The notes beneath the pieces are model-generated. The model was not told the origin of the DNA, searched no databases, and saw only the letters and a program-made list of their open reading frames with translations. From MWDV01 sp964634255 (lineage in GTDB: Bacteria; Verrucomicrobiota; Verrucomicrobiia; Limisphaerales; MWDV01), in contig CAZWJC010000008.1 of assembly GCA_964634255.1 (NCBI GenBank), forward strand, positions 1 to 64,000: a stretch of 64,000 bases of DNA, read 5' to 3'. This document shows, piece by piece, positions 1 to 8,648 of the stretch. The translations under genes were made by a program, and so were the position numbers. Each line of letters starts with the position of its first letter. Position 1 is the first letter of the stretch.

Positions 1-774
1 GCGTTTGGTCTTGGTGCTGGTGCGCCACTGGATGGTCTGCGTCGTGCGCGGGTCGTCGCTCCAAGTCAGCACGACCTGGTCGGGCTTGGCCGTCGCGGGG
101 TATTGTGTCCAACGGAACAGGTTGATGAGCCGGGCGTCATCCTCGCGGTCGGTGTCGGTGCGGATCAGCGTCCGGCCTTCCAGTTCGCGCGGGACGGATT
201 TCAAAACGGCTGGCTGGTCAATGTACGGCTCGACGCCGGCACGGAACTCCGCTGTGCGCAACTGGCCGGGGTAGAGTTCGCTGACGACGACCTTGTCGCC
301 GGGCTGTCTCGGCGACAACAGCACGAGATAGTGATTGCCGCCCCCGCTCAAGGAGTGGATACCCAACCCGATTTGCCCCGCTTCGAAGTCCTTCTCCCAC
401 ACGTCGAACACCGCCTTGCCTTCCTTCACGACGACCGAGTTCGTTTGAAAGCCACGCTCGCGTAGCCAGTAGGGTTCGTCCTTCAAGCTGACATCCCGGA
501 GGACTGACACCCGCACCGGCACGTTGGCGCGAAAGGAAATGTGTTCCGTGCCGAGGACCTCGCGCTCTTTCGCCGTTAGGAACTGCTCCACCTTCGGCAC
601 GGTCAGGTTGGCCAGCTCATTTGTGTTGAGCGTGCGCTTCATCCGCTCGACAACCCCGGCCACTGTGTCGTGAACTGAAGGATGTGGGCCGACGTGCGCC
701 CAGAGCGGGGCCACGGCCCAGGCCATCAGCAGAATCGTAAGAGCCGTGGTGCGGCGATGGGTATTTGTGTTCAT
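1..774 (-). CDS. Secreted purple-acid-phosphatase-like protein (5' part only)
   Basis: The frame begins at an ATG at 774 and is open to the window edge (258 codons), so the C-terminal part is missing. Residues 1-26 form a signal peptide with a basic start, a hydrophobic core and an AxA-type end (PLWA). The middle has no family I can name. Residues 221-258 (RWTQYPATAKPDQVVLTW, then a TxxxxWRTS stretch) look like the fibronectin-like N-terminal domain of purple acid phosphatases. A metallophosphoesterase domain is therefore expected beyond base 1, but it is not visible here. It is divergent from the oxidoreductase at 951. Export follows from the signal peptide; phosphatase activity is inference. 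Confidence 0.6.
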   Translation of the reverse strand, partial: MNTNTHRRTTALTILLMAWAVAPLWAHVGPHPSVHDTVAGVVERMKRTLNTNELANLTVPKVEQFLTAKEREVLGTEHISFRANVPVRVSVLRDVSLKDEPYWLRERGFQTNSVVVKEGKAVFDVWEKDFEAGQIGLGIHSLSGGGNHYLVLLSPRQPGDKVVVSELYPGQLRTAEFRAGVEPYIDQPAVLKSVPRELEGRTLIRTDTDREDDARLINLFRWTQYPATAKPDQVVLTWSDDPRTTQTIQWRTSTKTKR

Positions 775-915
775 GTCATGCATTGCGAACGGCGACAATT
801 TGGGGGCAGTTTGGTTCGGAGTAAAGTCGACCGCCGATCTTCGTGTTTTGCTGCGAGAAACGCTGCGAGGCAGGCCGTGCTAGCAAGCCAGTGCGCCAGC
901 GCTGCCGCCGCGGGA

Positions 916-944
916 TTGCCCGTCCCCACCTGCGCGCCTACGCT
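916..944 (+). promoter_or_regulatory. Predicted leaderless promoter of the oxidoreductase gene
   Basis: TTGCCC (916-921), a 17-base spacer and TACGCT (939-944) end six bases before the ATG at 951. Transcription would start at or next to the A of the start codon, and no Shine-Dalgarno sequence precedes it. Identified by eye; no start-site data. Confidence 0.5.
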
Positions 945-950
945 CTTGGC

Positions 951-2024
951 ATGAACAAATACAAAGTCCTCGTTGTGGGTATGGGCAAACGCGGCATGCA
1001 CCACGCCACGTCGTTCAATGCCAATCCCAAGTTCCAGGTCGCGGGCATTTGCGACATTGACGCCAAACGTCTCGATGACGCCGCCGCGAAGCTCGGCAAC
1101 CCCGAGAAAGGCTCGGACGCCGCCGCGCTGGCCAAGGCCGTGAAGCCCGACGTGTTCTGCTTCTGCACGCTGCCCAACCTGCGCACGCCGATGATCAAGG
1201 CCGCGCTGGATTCCGGCGCGAAGCTCATCGCGTTCGAGAAACCCGTTGCCCTCACTAGCGCCGAGGTGCTGAGCATCCGCGACATGATCCGCAAAGCCGG
1301 CGCGAAAGCCGTCGTCAGCCACCAGCATCGCTACGGCAAGCATTACCAGAAGGTGAAGGAGATCGTCGCCAGCGGCGCGCTGGGCCGCGTCCACACCGTC
1401 TATGGCATGGCCACCGGTTGGATGACGCACATGCTCTCCCACATGATTGACTACTCGATGTGGTATAACGACTACGCCCCCGGCGTTTGGGCGATGGCGC
1501 AAGCCGCGGGCCGCGCCAAGTTCACGGACAATCATCCGTCGCCGGATTACATCGCGGGCTTCGTGCAATTCGCGAACGGCGTGCGCGGCATTTACGAATG
1601 CGGCGCGGGCGCGCCCGACCAACCGGAGGTCGGCAAGTGGTGGGGCAAGAACCGCATCGGCGCCCAGGGCACGGAAGGTTTCGTGGAAGTCTTGACCAAC
1701 GGCGGTTGGCGCGCGGTTACCAAGGGCGGCGGCGCCCAGAGCGGCGACGGCGCGATGAATTACGACGCCGACATGCCGCCCTACATCCAAGAGATGGCCG
1801 ATTGGTTGGACGACGACAAGAAGGTCCATCAGTGCAACATCGAGCACGCCTGCCTCGGCGCGGAAGTCATGCTGGCGCTCCAACGTTCCGCGTGCGAAGG
1901 CGGCCAGATCGCCCTGCCGCTCACTGCCGGTGCCGACGAGCAAGCCATGCTCAAGGCCAAGATCGCCGACAAGCCGGTCCTGGTTTCCTGCGAGCAGAAC
2001 AAGAAAGAATTCGGGCTGGCGTAA
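951..2024 (+). CDS. Gfo/Idh/MocA-family NAD(P)-dependent oxidoreductase
   Basis: A 357-aa cytoplasmic dehydrogenase-type protein of a family that oxidises or epimerises sugars and inositols. The N-terminal Rossmann fold has the dinucleotide loop GMGKRG at residues 10-15. The family EKP motif, whose Lys contacts substrate and cofactor, is at residues 96-98. The rest matches the alpha/beta substrate domain in length. The frame extends upstream to 843, but the ATG at 951 is chosen because the Rossmann strand starts right after it and a promoter ends six bases before it. The substrate cannot be told from sequence. It is a single gene closed by the hairpin at 2050-2080. Confidence 0.9.
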   Translation: MNKYKVLVVGMGKRGMHHATSFNANPKFQVAGICDIDAKRLDDAAAKLGNPEKGSDAAALAKAVKPDVFCFCTLPNLRTPMIKAALDSGAKLIAFEKPVALTSAEVLSIRDMIRKAGAKAVVSHQHRYGKHYQKVKEIVASGALGRVHTVYGMATGWMTHMLSHMIDYSMWYNDYAPGVWAMAQAAGRAKFTDNHPSPDYIAGFVQFANGVRGIYECGAGAPDQPEVGKWWGKNRIGAQGTEGFVEVLTNGGWRAVTKGGGAQSGDGAMNYDADMPPYIQEMADWLDDDKKVHQCNIEHACLGAEVMLALQRSACEGGQIALPLTAGADEQAMLKAKIADKPVLVSCEQNKKEFGLA

Positions 2025-2045
2025 GCGCGTTGTCGCAACTCGGTT

Positions 2046-2951
2046 TCACAAGGCCGCCGTTTCGGCGGCCTTTTGTTTTGGTGGAAGCACCGGCCGGTTG
2101 CCCTTTCGGTAATTGGCTGGCGTGAGGCCGGTGTAGCGCCGGAACACGGTGCAAAAATACTGCCCGGAGTTGAAACCGGTTTCCATGGCGATTTCGGTCA
2201 TGGACCGGGTGGAGTTGCGGAGCAGCTCCTGCGCTTTCTCGATCCGCAACCGCTGGAGATAGTCATTCGGCGTGAGGCCCGTCTGGGACTTGAAGAGTTC
2301 GAACGTGCGGGCCCGGCTGAAGCCGAGATGGCGGACCAGATCCGGCATCTGAATGGGCTCGTGAAGGTGTTGCCGGAAAAAGGCCATGGCGGCCGCGACA
2401 GATTCCCGCGGCTCGGTGGGCGGCGCCAGCATTTGAAACATGGATTCCACCAGCACGGCACAGACGAGCGTGCGCAACGCGGCTGGGGCGTTTGCCGAAT
2501 CGGGCTTCACTGGATGCGCAACGATTTCATCCATCAAGCGACGCACCAGCCAGCGCAGCGACGGATTGAACAGCCGTACCTTCCGGCTGGATTGTTCCAG
2601 CGCCGTGCGGAGGTGGCGGACATCGGTGTTGGTGAAGGTGGTGTTCCGCCACCCGCCGCGGCGTGAGGGGTTGATCGCCAGGCCGCAGATTGTCGAGGGT
2701 GAACGAACATTGTGCAATCCCCGGTGGACTGTGCGCGGTGGAATGACCAGGAAGTGGCCACCGCGCAATCTGACCGTCTCCCGGTTGCCGAACTCGTACG
2801 CGGTGGCGCCTTCCAGGAGAAAGAGGAGTTCGTAACCCTCGTGGGAGTGCCAACTGATGCGGTTGGCGGTGTGGCTGCGCACGCGGCTCACATGGAGCAC
2901 CATGGGCAACCCGATCTGCGGACCGGAGATTTCAACGGACTGGAGTTTCAT
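2046..2951 (-). CDS. AraC-family transcriptional regulator
   Basis: A 301-aa regulator with an N-terminal cupin-like sensing domain (WHSHEGYELLFLLEG, then HFLVIPPRTVH, roughly residues 32-80) and a C-terminal double helix-turn-helix (roughly 195-290). The second HTH carries the family signature around IAMETGFNSGQYFCTVFRR and GLTPANYR. The frame is open to 3044; ATG 2951 is preferred because it starts the cupin domain directly and leaves room for a divergent promoter. It is divergent from the PEP-CTERM protein at 3035, with several inverted repeats between, so local control is plausible. The ligand is probably a sugar or a breakdown product (inference). The last codons overlap the terminator shared with the oxidoreductase. 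Confidence 0.9.
   Translation of the reverse strand: MKLQSVEISGPQIGLPMVLHVSRVRSHTANRISWHSHEGYELLFLLEGATAYEFGNRETVRLRGGHFLVIPPRTVHRGLHNVRSPSTICGLAINPSRRGGWRNTTFTNTDVRHLRTALEQSSRKVRLFNPSLRWLVRRLMDEIVAHPVKPDSANAPAALRTLVCAVLVESMFQMLAPPTEPRESVAAAMAFFRQHLHEPIQMPDLVRHLGFSRARTFELFKSQTGLTPNDYLQRLRIEKAQELLRNSTRSMTEIAMETGFNSGQYFCTVFRRYTGLTPANYRKGNRPVLPPKQKAAETAAL
2050..2080 (+). terminator. Rho-independent terminator, hairpin usable from both strands
   Basis: A perfect 10-bp stem, AAGGCCGCCG / CGGCGGCCTT with a TTT loop (2050-2072), is followed by TTTTGTTTTG on the plus strand. It lies 25 bases after the oxidoreductase stop and inside the last codons of the convergent araC-type gene. Confidence 0.8.
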
Positions 2952-2969
2952 CACGCCTTCTGAGTCTGA

Positions 2970-3032
2970 ATTTCGAAATCGTCCAATGGACGATATCGAA
3001 CGACAATTCCAGAAAGCGATGCCAGTCTGGCA
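2970..3032. promoter_or_regulatory. Cluster of inverted repeats in the AraC / PEP-CTERM divergent region
   Basis: The 83-base gap holds ATTTCGAAAT (2970-2979, palindrome), ATCGTCCA-A-TGGACGAT (2978-2994, perfect 8-bp arms), CGATATCG (2991-2998, palindrome) and TGCCA-GTC-TGGCA (3020-3032). The 17-base element is the best operator candidate. Which protein binds it is unknown. Confidence 0.45.
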
Positions 3033-3034
3033 GC

Positions 3035-3913
3035 ATGAAGACAAGACGAATCTCAGATTGGTTGAAAACCCTGCCGCTGGCGGCCCTGTGCGCCACGGCC
3101 CTTCCGCTCGGCGCGCAGAATCTGACGCAGCACTGGAAGCTGGATGACGCCACTCTGACCTTCACCGATTACCTGGCACCCCTCATCAATGAGGTGGCGG
3201 GAGGTTCGCAGGCTTTCGTCCACAACGGCACCAACGCGTCGCCTGCGCCGCTGGCTGCCCAGCCCGGCGCTCGGGGGACAACCGGGACTTCGGTTTTGTT
3301 ACAGAACCGATACGAGCACATTGAATTGGGAAATGTGAGCCCGCGCACCGGGGCGTTCACCCTGGCGCTTTGGTTTAACCGAGACAGCGCTGCCACCTCG
3401 GGATTCGACCTGACCAGCAACCAAGAGCACATCATCTCCGCCAACCAAGCCCAGGCGGGCCGGTGGAACCTGAACGCTGTCAGCTTCAACTCTGCGACGG
3501 AGACGTTCAGCTTGCAGCTCTTCAGCAACCCGGGAGGTTGGACCGGCAGCGGCACCTCCAGCTCGTTCACGTTTGCCAGCGGGCTGACCAGCGACACTTG
3601 GTACCATTTCGCCATGACGCGTGACAGCGCCAACACTCTTACGTTCTACCTGAATGGAACGGAGGTAGCCTCACGCAGCAATGCGAACGACTTCACCGAA
3701 GGCACCAGCGGGGTCTGGCTGGGGCTCGATCCCGCGCTGACCACGCCCGCCTCACGGGCCTTCACCGGCGCCTTTGACGACGTGCGATTCTACGACGGTC
3801 CGTTGAGTGGCAGTCAGATTGCGGCTTTGGTCCCCGAGCCTGCCTCGTTCTCGCTCCTGCTCATCGTGGGGAGCGTTTTGGGGTGGGCCGCAAATCGGAA
3901 GCGTGGGTATTGA
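3035..3913 (+). CDS. PEP-CTERM-anchored LamG-like (concanavalin-A fold) exported protein
   Basis: A 292-aa exported protein. Residues 1-27 are a signal peptide. The middle is a LamG/jelly-roll domain: GAFTLALWFNR, then WYHFAMTRD, TFYLNGTEVASR and a final FDDVRFYDGPLSGSQIAAL, the usual strand order of Laminin-G_3-type sugar- or protein-binding domains. Residues 266-292 are a PEP-CTERM tail: VPEP, a hydrophobic helix, then a basic end (NRKRGY). In known systems this tail is recognised by exosortase/archaeosortase-type enzymes and links proteins to exopolysaccharide. No exosortase lies in the window. The gene is divergent from the AraC regulator, the likely controller. Confidence 0.88.
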   Translation: MKTRRISDWLKTLPLAALCATALPLGAQNLTQHWKLDDATLTFTDYLAPLINEVAGGSQAFVHNGTNASPAPLAAQPGARGTTGTSVLLQNRYEHIELGNVSPRTGAFTLALWFNRDSAATSGFDLTSNQEHIISANQAQAGRWNLNAVSFNSATETFSLQLFSNPGGWTGSGTSSSFTFASGLTSDTWYHFAMTRDSANTLTFYLNGTEVASRSNANDFTEGTSGVWLGLDPALTTPASRAFTGAFDDVRFYDGPLSGSQIAALVPEPASFSLLLIVGSVLGWAANRKRGY

Positions 3914-4222
3914 GGCGCATCCTCAGGTTCCGGGACTGGCCCCCAAGTTCAAGGCTGGCGGGGCGGTTGAGGACGACAGCCCGGGGCCGGGCGACTCAAA
4001 TCCAACTCCGAGGATGCAAAAACTCCCTGCCACGAGTTTTACGGGGGTCGCAGGGGCGTTGGCGGTGGGCAATGGGCTCGCCGCCAACGCCGACCTTAGT
4101 TGCTCCGCCCGCCCGGCGCTTCGGTCCGCCCGCAAGCGGTATCCGCACCTCGAGTCGATGAAACCTCTCATGAGAGCGCCAGCAAATTGCTCGGACAGGG
4201 GAGTAAGCCGTAATGTGAAGAG
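3914..4222. other. Intergenic region with a long inverted repeat and a promoter
   Basis: No convincing gene. It holds a perfect 10-bp inverted repeat, GCGTTGGCGG (4056-4065) and CCGCCAACGC (4081-4090) with a 15-base loop and no T-run, and near its end the promoter at 4187-4216. Confidence 0.6.
4187..4216 (+). promoter_or_regulatory. Predicted leaderless promoter of the sialidase-like operon
   Basis: TTGCTC (4187-4192), an 18-base spacer and TAATGT (4211-4216) end six bases before ATG 4223. This is the same geometry as at 951, 38259, 55849 and 59785. Confidence 0.5.
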
Positions 4223-5932
4223 ATGAAGATAACCGATTTCAGGAACTTCCCCGCGATCGCTGCGGTGCGACATGCCTTGAGCCGCGTGGCGGCGAGAAAG
4301 CGCTGGTTCCGTTGCATCCCTCTCGTCGCCGGCGTTCTGTTGATGGCGTGGACCGTCCGAGCCGCTACAGGATCCGCCTCTGACCGCCCGCCGTCCCAAT
4401 CGGTTCCGGGAGTCGTCATCACCCACAGCCCGGCATCGTCGGGGCTGTATATCGGCTCGCCCGCCATCACGATTCTCACCAACGGCGATTACGTGGCGGC
4501 GCACGACTTCTTCGGCCCAAAGAGCAAGGAACATGAACGTGCGTCCACCGAGGTGTTCCGCTCAACGGATCGCGGCAACACTTGGAAGAAGGCCGCCGAT
4601 ATTCCTGGAGCGTTTTGGTCGTCGCTCTTCGTGCATCGCGGCGCGCTCTATCTGATCGGCCTGCATCGGCATCACGGTCATATCAACATCTGCCGCTCGA
4701 CCGACGGCGGCTTGACCTGGACTTCACCCACCAATCGCCAGACAGGTATTTTGCGCGACGACGTCCGCTACCACACTGCGCCCGTACCGGTGATCGAGCA
4801 CAATGGCCGGCTATGGCGTGCGTTCGAGGATGCCATGGGTGGCACGAACTGGGGTGAGCGTTACCGCGCAGGGATGTTGTCCGTACCGGTGGACGCCGAC
4901 CTGCTCGAGGCTGCGAACTGGACCTCCACCAGTTTCCTGCCGAGCGAGCGCGCTTGGAATGGTGGTGACATGGGCGGCTGGTTGGAAGGTAACGCGGTGA
5001 TTACGCGTGAGGGCCGTGTGGTCAACGTGCTCCGCGTGGAAACCCGGAATTGCCCCGAGAAGGCAGCGATGGTCCACATCAGCCCTGACGGCAAGCTTGC
5101 CAGTTTTGATCCTGCGAAGGGCTTCATCAACTTCCCTGGCGGCGCGAAGAAGTTCACGATCCGCTTCGACGCGAAGAGCGACCTCTACTGGTCGGTGGCT
5201 TCAGTCGTCCTGCCGCGCCTGCAAAAAGCCGGCCGGCCCGGCGGCATTCGCGACGCGCTCGCGCTCACCTGTTCGCCGAATCTTCTCCACTGGACGGAGC
5301 GCTGCACCTTGCTCTACCACCCGGACATCGGGAAGCACGGCTTCCAGTATGTGGACTGGCAGTTCGATGGCGACGACATCATCGCGGCCTGCCGCACGGC
5401 TTACGACGATGGTCTCGGTGGCGCGAACAACTACCACGACGCGAATTATCTCACCTTCCATCGCATCGCCAGTTTCCGTAACAAGACACCGGCGGACTCT
5501 GTGCCGACGCCTGTGCCGCATGTGAAACGACTCCAAGGCGACGGTTGGGCCTTGGAAGGCGAGCGATTCGAGGTGGCCCGGCTGGAGAACGGCGCGAAGG
5601 CGTTTGCCAACCGCGACTACGTCTGGCAGGGCGTCCCGGCAGAGTATCGCGGCTGGCAATTCACACGCCTGCGAGGCGGTGAGCGGATGGACATGACCGT
5701 GAAGGCCGAGCGCGAAGCGATGCTGTATCTGGCCACCGCCGTGGGGCAGTCGGTCAACATCAACCTCGACGGCTGGACGCAAACGGCTGCCGCGTTCACT
5801 TACGGCGACCCAAAGAACACCAAGTTGACGGTGCTCACCCGCACGTTGAAAGCCGGGGAGGGACTCTGGCTGCCGCAGGGCAATTGGACGGGCGGACTTT
5901 TGCTCTGGCCGGCCAACGGGAATAACAAGTAA
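4223..5932 (+). CDS. Exo-sialidase-like (BNR/Asp-box) exported protein
   Basis: A 569-aa protein with an N-terminal hydrophobic segment at about residues 31-48 (signal peptide or anchor) after a long basic lead. Two clear Asp-boxes, RSTDRGNTWKK and RSTDGGLTW, mark a six-bladed BNR propeller as in sialidases; FRSTD and ICRSTDGG precede the turns. The C-terminal about 130 residues form a separate beta-rich region of unknown role. The usual sialidase Arg triad could not be verified by eye, so other glycosidase or lyase activity remains possible. It heads an operon; the next gene, an aldolase-type lyase, starts 8 bases after the stop. Confidence 0.75.
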   Translation: MKITDFRNFPAIAAVRHALSRVAARKRWFRCIPLVAGVLLMAWTVRAATGSASDRPPSQSVPGVVITHSPASSGLYIGSPAITILTNGDYVAAHDFFGPKSKEHERASTEVFRSTDRGNTWKKAADIPGAFWSSLFVHRGALYLIGLHRHHGHINICRSTDGGLTWTSPTNRQTGILRDDVRYHTAPVPVIEHNGRLWRAFEDAMGGTNWGERYRAGMLSVPVDADLLEAANWTSTSFLPSERAWNGGDMGGWLEGNAVITREGRVVNVLRVETRNCPEKAAMVHISPDGKLASFDPAKGFINFPGGAKKFTIRFDAKSDLYWSVASVVLPRLQKAGRPGGIRDALALTCSPNLLHWTERCTLLYHPDIGKHGFQYVDWQFDGDDIIAACRTAYDDGLGGANNYHDANYLTFHRIASFRNKTPADSVPTPVPHVKRLQGDGWALEGERFEVARLENGAKAFANRDYVWQGVPAEYRGWQFTRLRGGERMDMTVKAEREAMLYLATAVGQSVNINLDGWTQTAAAFTYGDPKNTKLTVLTRTLKAGEGLWLPQGNWTGGLLLWPANGNNK

Positions 5933-5939
5933 AGGCATT

Positions 5940-6890
5940 ATGACAACCCCAGCGAAGTCACCGTTACAGGGGATCGTTCCGCCGCTCGTCACACCGCTGG
6001 CGAGTCGGGACATGCTCGACGTGCCCGGATTGGAACGACTGATCGAACACGTGTTGAGGGGGGGCGTGCATGGGCTGTTCATTCTGGGCACGAGCGGCGA
6101 AGCCCCGAGCTTGAGCTACCGGTTACGGCGCGAATTTGTCCAGCGCGTGTGCCGGCAGGTCGCTGGACGTGTGCCCGTGTTGGTAGGCATCACCGACACC
6201 TCGCTCGTCGAAGCGGTTTCCCTGGCCCGGCATGCCGCAGCCGCCGGGGCGGAAGCCGTGGTCACTTCGGCACCCTATTACTTCCCCGCCGGACAGAGCG
6301 AGCTGCATGAATTCATCCGTCAACTGGTCCTCGAGTTGCCGTTGCCACTCTATCTCTACAACATGCCCCAGATGACCAAGACGCAGTTCGAGCCGGACAC
6401 GCTGCGGCGGTTGGCCGAACTGGACGGCATCATCGGCGTCAAAGATAGCTCCGGCAATCTGGATTACTTCCGGCAGGTAGTGGAGGTGGCCAAGGCCCGC
6501 CCGGATTGGCGGCTGTTCATGGGGCCGGAGCATTTGCTGGTGGAGGCTTTGCGCTTGGGTGGACACGGGGGCGTGAACGGCGGCGCACAGGTCGAGCCGC
6601 GGTTGCTTGTCAACATCTACGAGGCGGCGATGAACCAGGACGAAACCCGCGTGGCGGAACTGCAGCGTCGCTTGCTGCGGCTTGGCGAAATTTACCGCGC
6701 CGACTCCAACGCTTCGGCCGTGGTCAAAGGCATGAAGTGCGCGCTGGCCCTGATGGGTATCTGCAGCGACGTTCCTGCCGAGCCTATGACCCGATTCGCA
6801 ACACCGGAACGAAAAAGCATCCGGACCACACTCGAAGGCTTGGGCCTTCTCAGCGCACGGATCAACGGTGTGACCGCGGCAACGGCTTGA
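5940..6890 (+). CDS. DapA/NanA-family aldolase-lyase (dihydrodipicolinate synthase family)
   Basis: A 316-aa TIM-barrel class I aldolase. GTSGE at 50-54 binds the pyruvate carboxylate, Tyr140 (YLYNMP) is the general acid/base and Lys168 (GVKDSSGN) forms the Schiff base. Family members cleave or make N-acetylneuraminate, dihydrodipicolinate or 2-keto-3-deoxy sugar acids. Downstream of a sialidase-like gene and with no lysine gene beside it, a sialic-acid or keto-sugar-acid lyase role is more likely than DapA. An AAAGG sequence five bases before the ATG serves as a ribosome site. Subfamily assignment would need a tree. Confidence 0.85.
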   Translation: MTTPAKSPLQGIVPPLVTPLASRDMLDVPGLERLIEHVLRGGVHGLFILGTSGEAPSLSYRLRREFVQRVCRQVAGRVPVLVGITDTSLVEAVSLARHAAAAGAEAVVTSAPYYFPAGQSELHEFIRQLVLELPLPLYLYNMPQMTKTQFEPDTLRRLAELDGIIGVKDSSGNLDYFRQVVEVAKARPDWRLFMGPEHLLVEALRLGGHGGVNGGAQVEPRLLVNIYEAAMNQDETRVAELQRRLLRLGEIYRADSNASAVVKGMKCALALMGICSDVPAEPMTRFATPERKSIRTTLEGLGLLSARINGVTAATA

Positions 6891-6954
6891 GCCCGGCTGG
6901 ACCGTCTCACATTCATCGCTTGAGCCGCGCCGCCCATCGCTGTTTCATTGGAGT

Positions 6955-8424
6955 GTGATTCAGGACCGCTGCGCTCAAGACCGGTCGCTCGCCGAGCCGC
7001 GCTGTCGCAAGACGGCGTTTGCCGGGCTCGTCTTCCTCATAGCTGCCAGCTTCACCTGCATGAAACCAACCCCGACCTTTGCCAATTCGGAGACTCCGGC
7101 CGCACGAGAGCGCCAAGTCACTCACGCCCGTTACGGCCACATCCTCACCAACACCGGCGTGTGGTCGCCCGATGGCCGCTGGATCGTCTATGACACCCGT
7201 TCTGATCCTGCGGGCTCGGTGTTCGACGGCAACCGCGTTGAAATGGTCAACGTCGAAACCGGCGAGGTGAAGGTGCTCTACGAATCAAAGAACGGTGCGC
7301 ATTGTGGCGTGGCGACGTTTCATCCGCGTGAATGGAAGGTGGTTTTCATCCTTGGCCCGGAAAACCCAACACCGGATTGGCAATACTCCGTTAGCCATCG
7401 CCAAGGGGTGATCGTGGACGTGCCGAAAACCGGCGCTCCGTCGCCCGCGACCACCCCACGCTTTCTGGATGCCCGCGATCTTACGCCGCCGTTCACGCCC
7501 GGCGCGCTGCGCGGCGGCTCGCATGTTCACGTTTGGGATCCCGCCGGCGAGTGGGTCAGTTTCACCTACGAGGATCACGTCCTCGCCCAGCTTGGTGAAG
7601 CAGATGCCTCGGCACACGATCTGAACCACCGCAACATCGGCGTGAGCGTCCCGGGCAGGCCAGTGCGTGTGGACTCCGACCATCCGCGCAATCACTCCGG
7701 CGATTACTTCACCGTGCTGGTGACGCGGACCGTCGCCCAACCGAAACCCGGCTCGGACGAAATCAACCGCGCCTTCGAGGAAGGCTGGATTGGCACGAAC
7801 GGCTACGTGCGCACGGATGGATCACGGCAGCGCCACGCCCTCGCGTTCTTGGGTAATGCCATTACCGCGAAAGGCGCAACCAATTCCGAGGTGTTCGTGG
7901 CGGACCTGCCCGAAGACCTCACCCAGCCTGGCGACGGCCCCCTCTGCGGCACCGCGACTCATGCCCCGTTTCCTCCGCGCGGCGTGATGCAGCGCCGGCT
8001 GACTTTCACGGCGGATCGGAAGTTCCCCGGGGTTCAAGGCCCGCGCCATTGGCTGCGGAGTTCGCCTGACGGTTCCACCATTGCGTTCTTGATGAAAGAC
8101 GATGCCGGCGTGGCCCAGCTCTGGACGATCTCCCCCAACGGCGGCCCGGCGAAGAGACTCACGCGGAACCTTACGCCGATCGCCAGTACGTTTACGTGGA
8201 GTCCCGACGGCCGTTACTTGGCGCACGTAACGGACAACAGTGTGTGTGTCAGCAACGCCCGCACGGGGGAAACCCGGCGACTGACCGCACGCAGTGATGA
8301 TGCTTCCGCTCCTCGACCGGAGGCGTGCGTCTTTTCGCCTGATGGCGGGGAGATCGCGTTCGTTCGCCCGATCGTATCTGACAGCCAGCGATTCAACCAA
8401 ATCCACCTGGTCTCACTCCGCTGA
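6955..8424 (+). CDS. DUF3748 / YidR-like TolB-type beta-propeller protein
   Basis: A 489-aa protein from a GTG at 6955 with a hydrophobic N-terminal stretch (residues about 20-35), so probably exported. It carries PD40/TolB-type propeller turns (WSPDGRWIVYDTRSD; WSPDGRYLAHVTD; FSPDGGEIAFVRP). The block GGSHVHVWDPAGEWVSFTYE with a following DLNHRNIGV resembles the DUF3748 family typified by E. coli YidR; this is recalled, not searched. It lies 64 bases after the lyase and is probably the third gene of the operon. A further in-frame ATG at 7060 would remove the signal segment and is less likely. Function unknown. Confidence 0.75.
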   Translation: MIQDRCAQDRSLAEPRCRKTAFAGLVFLIAASFTCMKPTPTFANSETPAARERQVTHARYGHILTNTGVWSPDGRWIVYDTRSDPAGSVFDGNRVEMVNVETGEVKVLYESKNGAHCGVATFHPREWKVVFILGPENPTPDWQYSVSHRQGVIVDVPKTGAPSPATTPRFLDARDLTPPFTPGALRGGSHVHVWDPAGEWVSFTYEDHVLAQLGEADASAHDLNHRNIGVSVPGRPVRVDSDHPRNHSGDYFTVLVTRTVAQPKPGSDEINRAFEEGWIGTNGYVRTDGSRQRHALAFLGNAITAKGATNSEVFVADLPEDLTQPGDGPLCGTATHAPFPPRGVMQRRLTFTADRKFPGVQGPRHWLRSSPDGSTIAFLMKDDAGVAQLWTISPNGGPAKRLTRNLTPIASTFTWSPDGRYLAHVTDNSVCVSNARTGETRRLTARSDDASAPRPEACVFSPDGGEIAFVRPIVSDSQRFNQIHLVSLR

Positions 8425-8563
8425 CAAGCGCGCGCGCTGCGCAACGAACACTCAAGCTTCTGGTCTGAAGAACTGAGCCCGGATCTTGGGAGCGTTCCAA
8501 GGGCGCGGGCGGAAAACCCGCACAGTCCACCGTTTCGACAAGGAAGCCTCGAAATGTTTCTTC

Positions 8564-8605
8564 TTGCACATCCAGATGATTGCAGTATGATATCGCAAAG
8601 ATATC
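8564..8605 (+). promoter_or_regulatory. Strong promoter with overlapping GATATC inverted-repeat operator
   Basis: TTGCAC (8564-8569), 16 bases and TATGAT (8586-8591) form one of the best -35/-10 pairs in the window. GATATC-GCAAA-GATATC (8589-8605) overlaps the -10 and the expected start site, where a repressor would block polymerase. The mRNA would have a leader of about 50 bases before ATG 8649, unlike the leaderless units. The small RHH protein at 9657 in the same operon is a candidate repressor. Confidence 0.55.
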
Positions 8606-8648
8606 TTCCACCGTTTGGTTTGTGGGTTATCTGGGAATTAGGACTGAT

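Noticed and set aside
771..1943. 390-codon open frame opposite the oxidoreductase
   Set aside because: The plus-strand Gfo/Idh/MocA protein has clear motifs; the antisense frame is Ala/Arg/Val-rich with no family, an effect of GC-rich codon use.
3923..4534. 203-codon minus-strand frame across the gap before the sialidase-like gene
   Set aside because: It covers the 4187 promoter and the sialidase signal region and has no domain; the hairpin at 4056 also falls in it.
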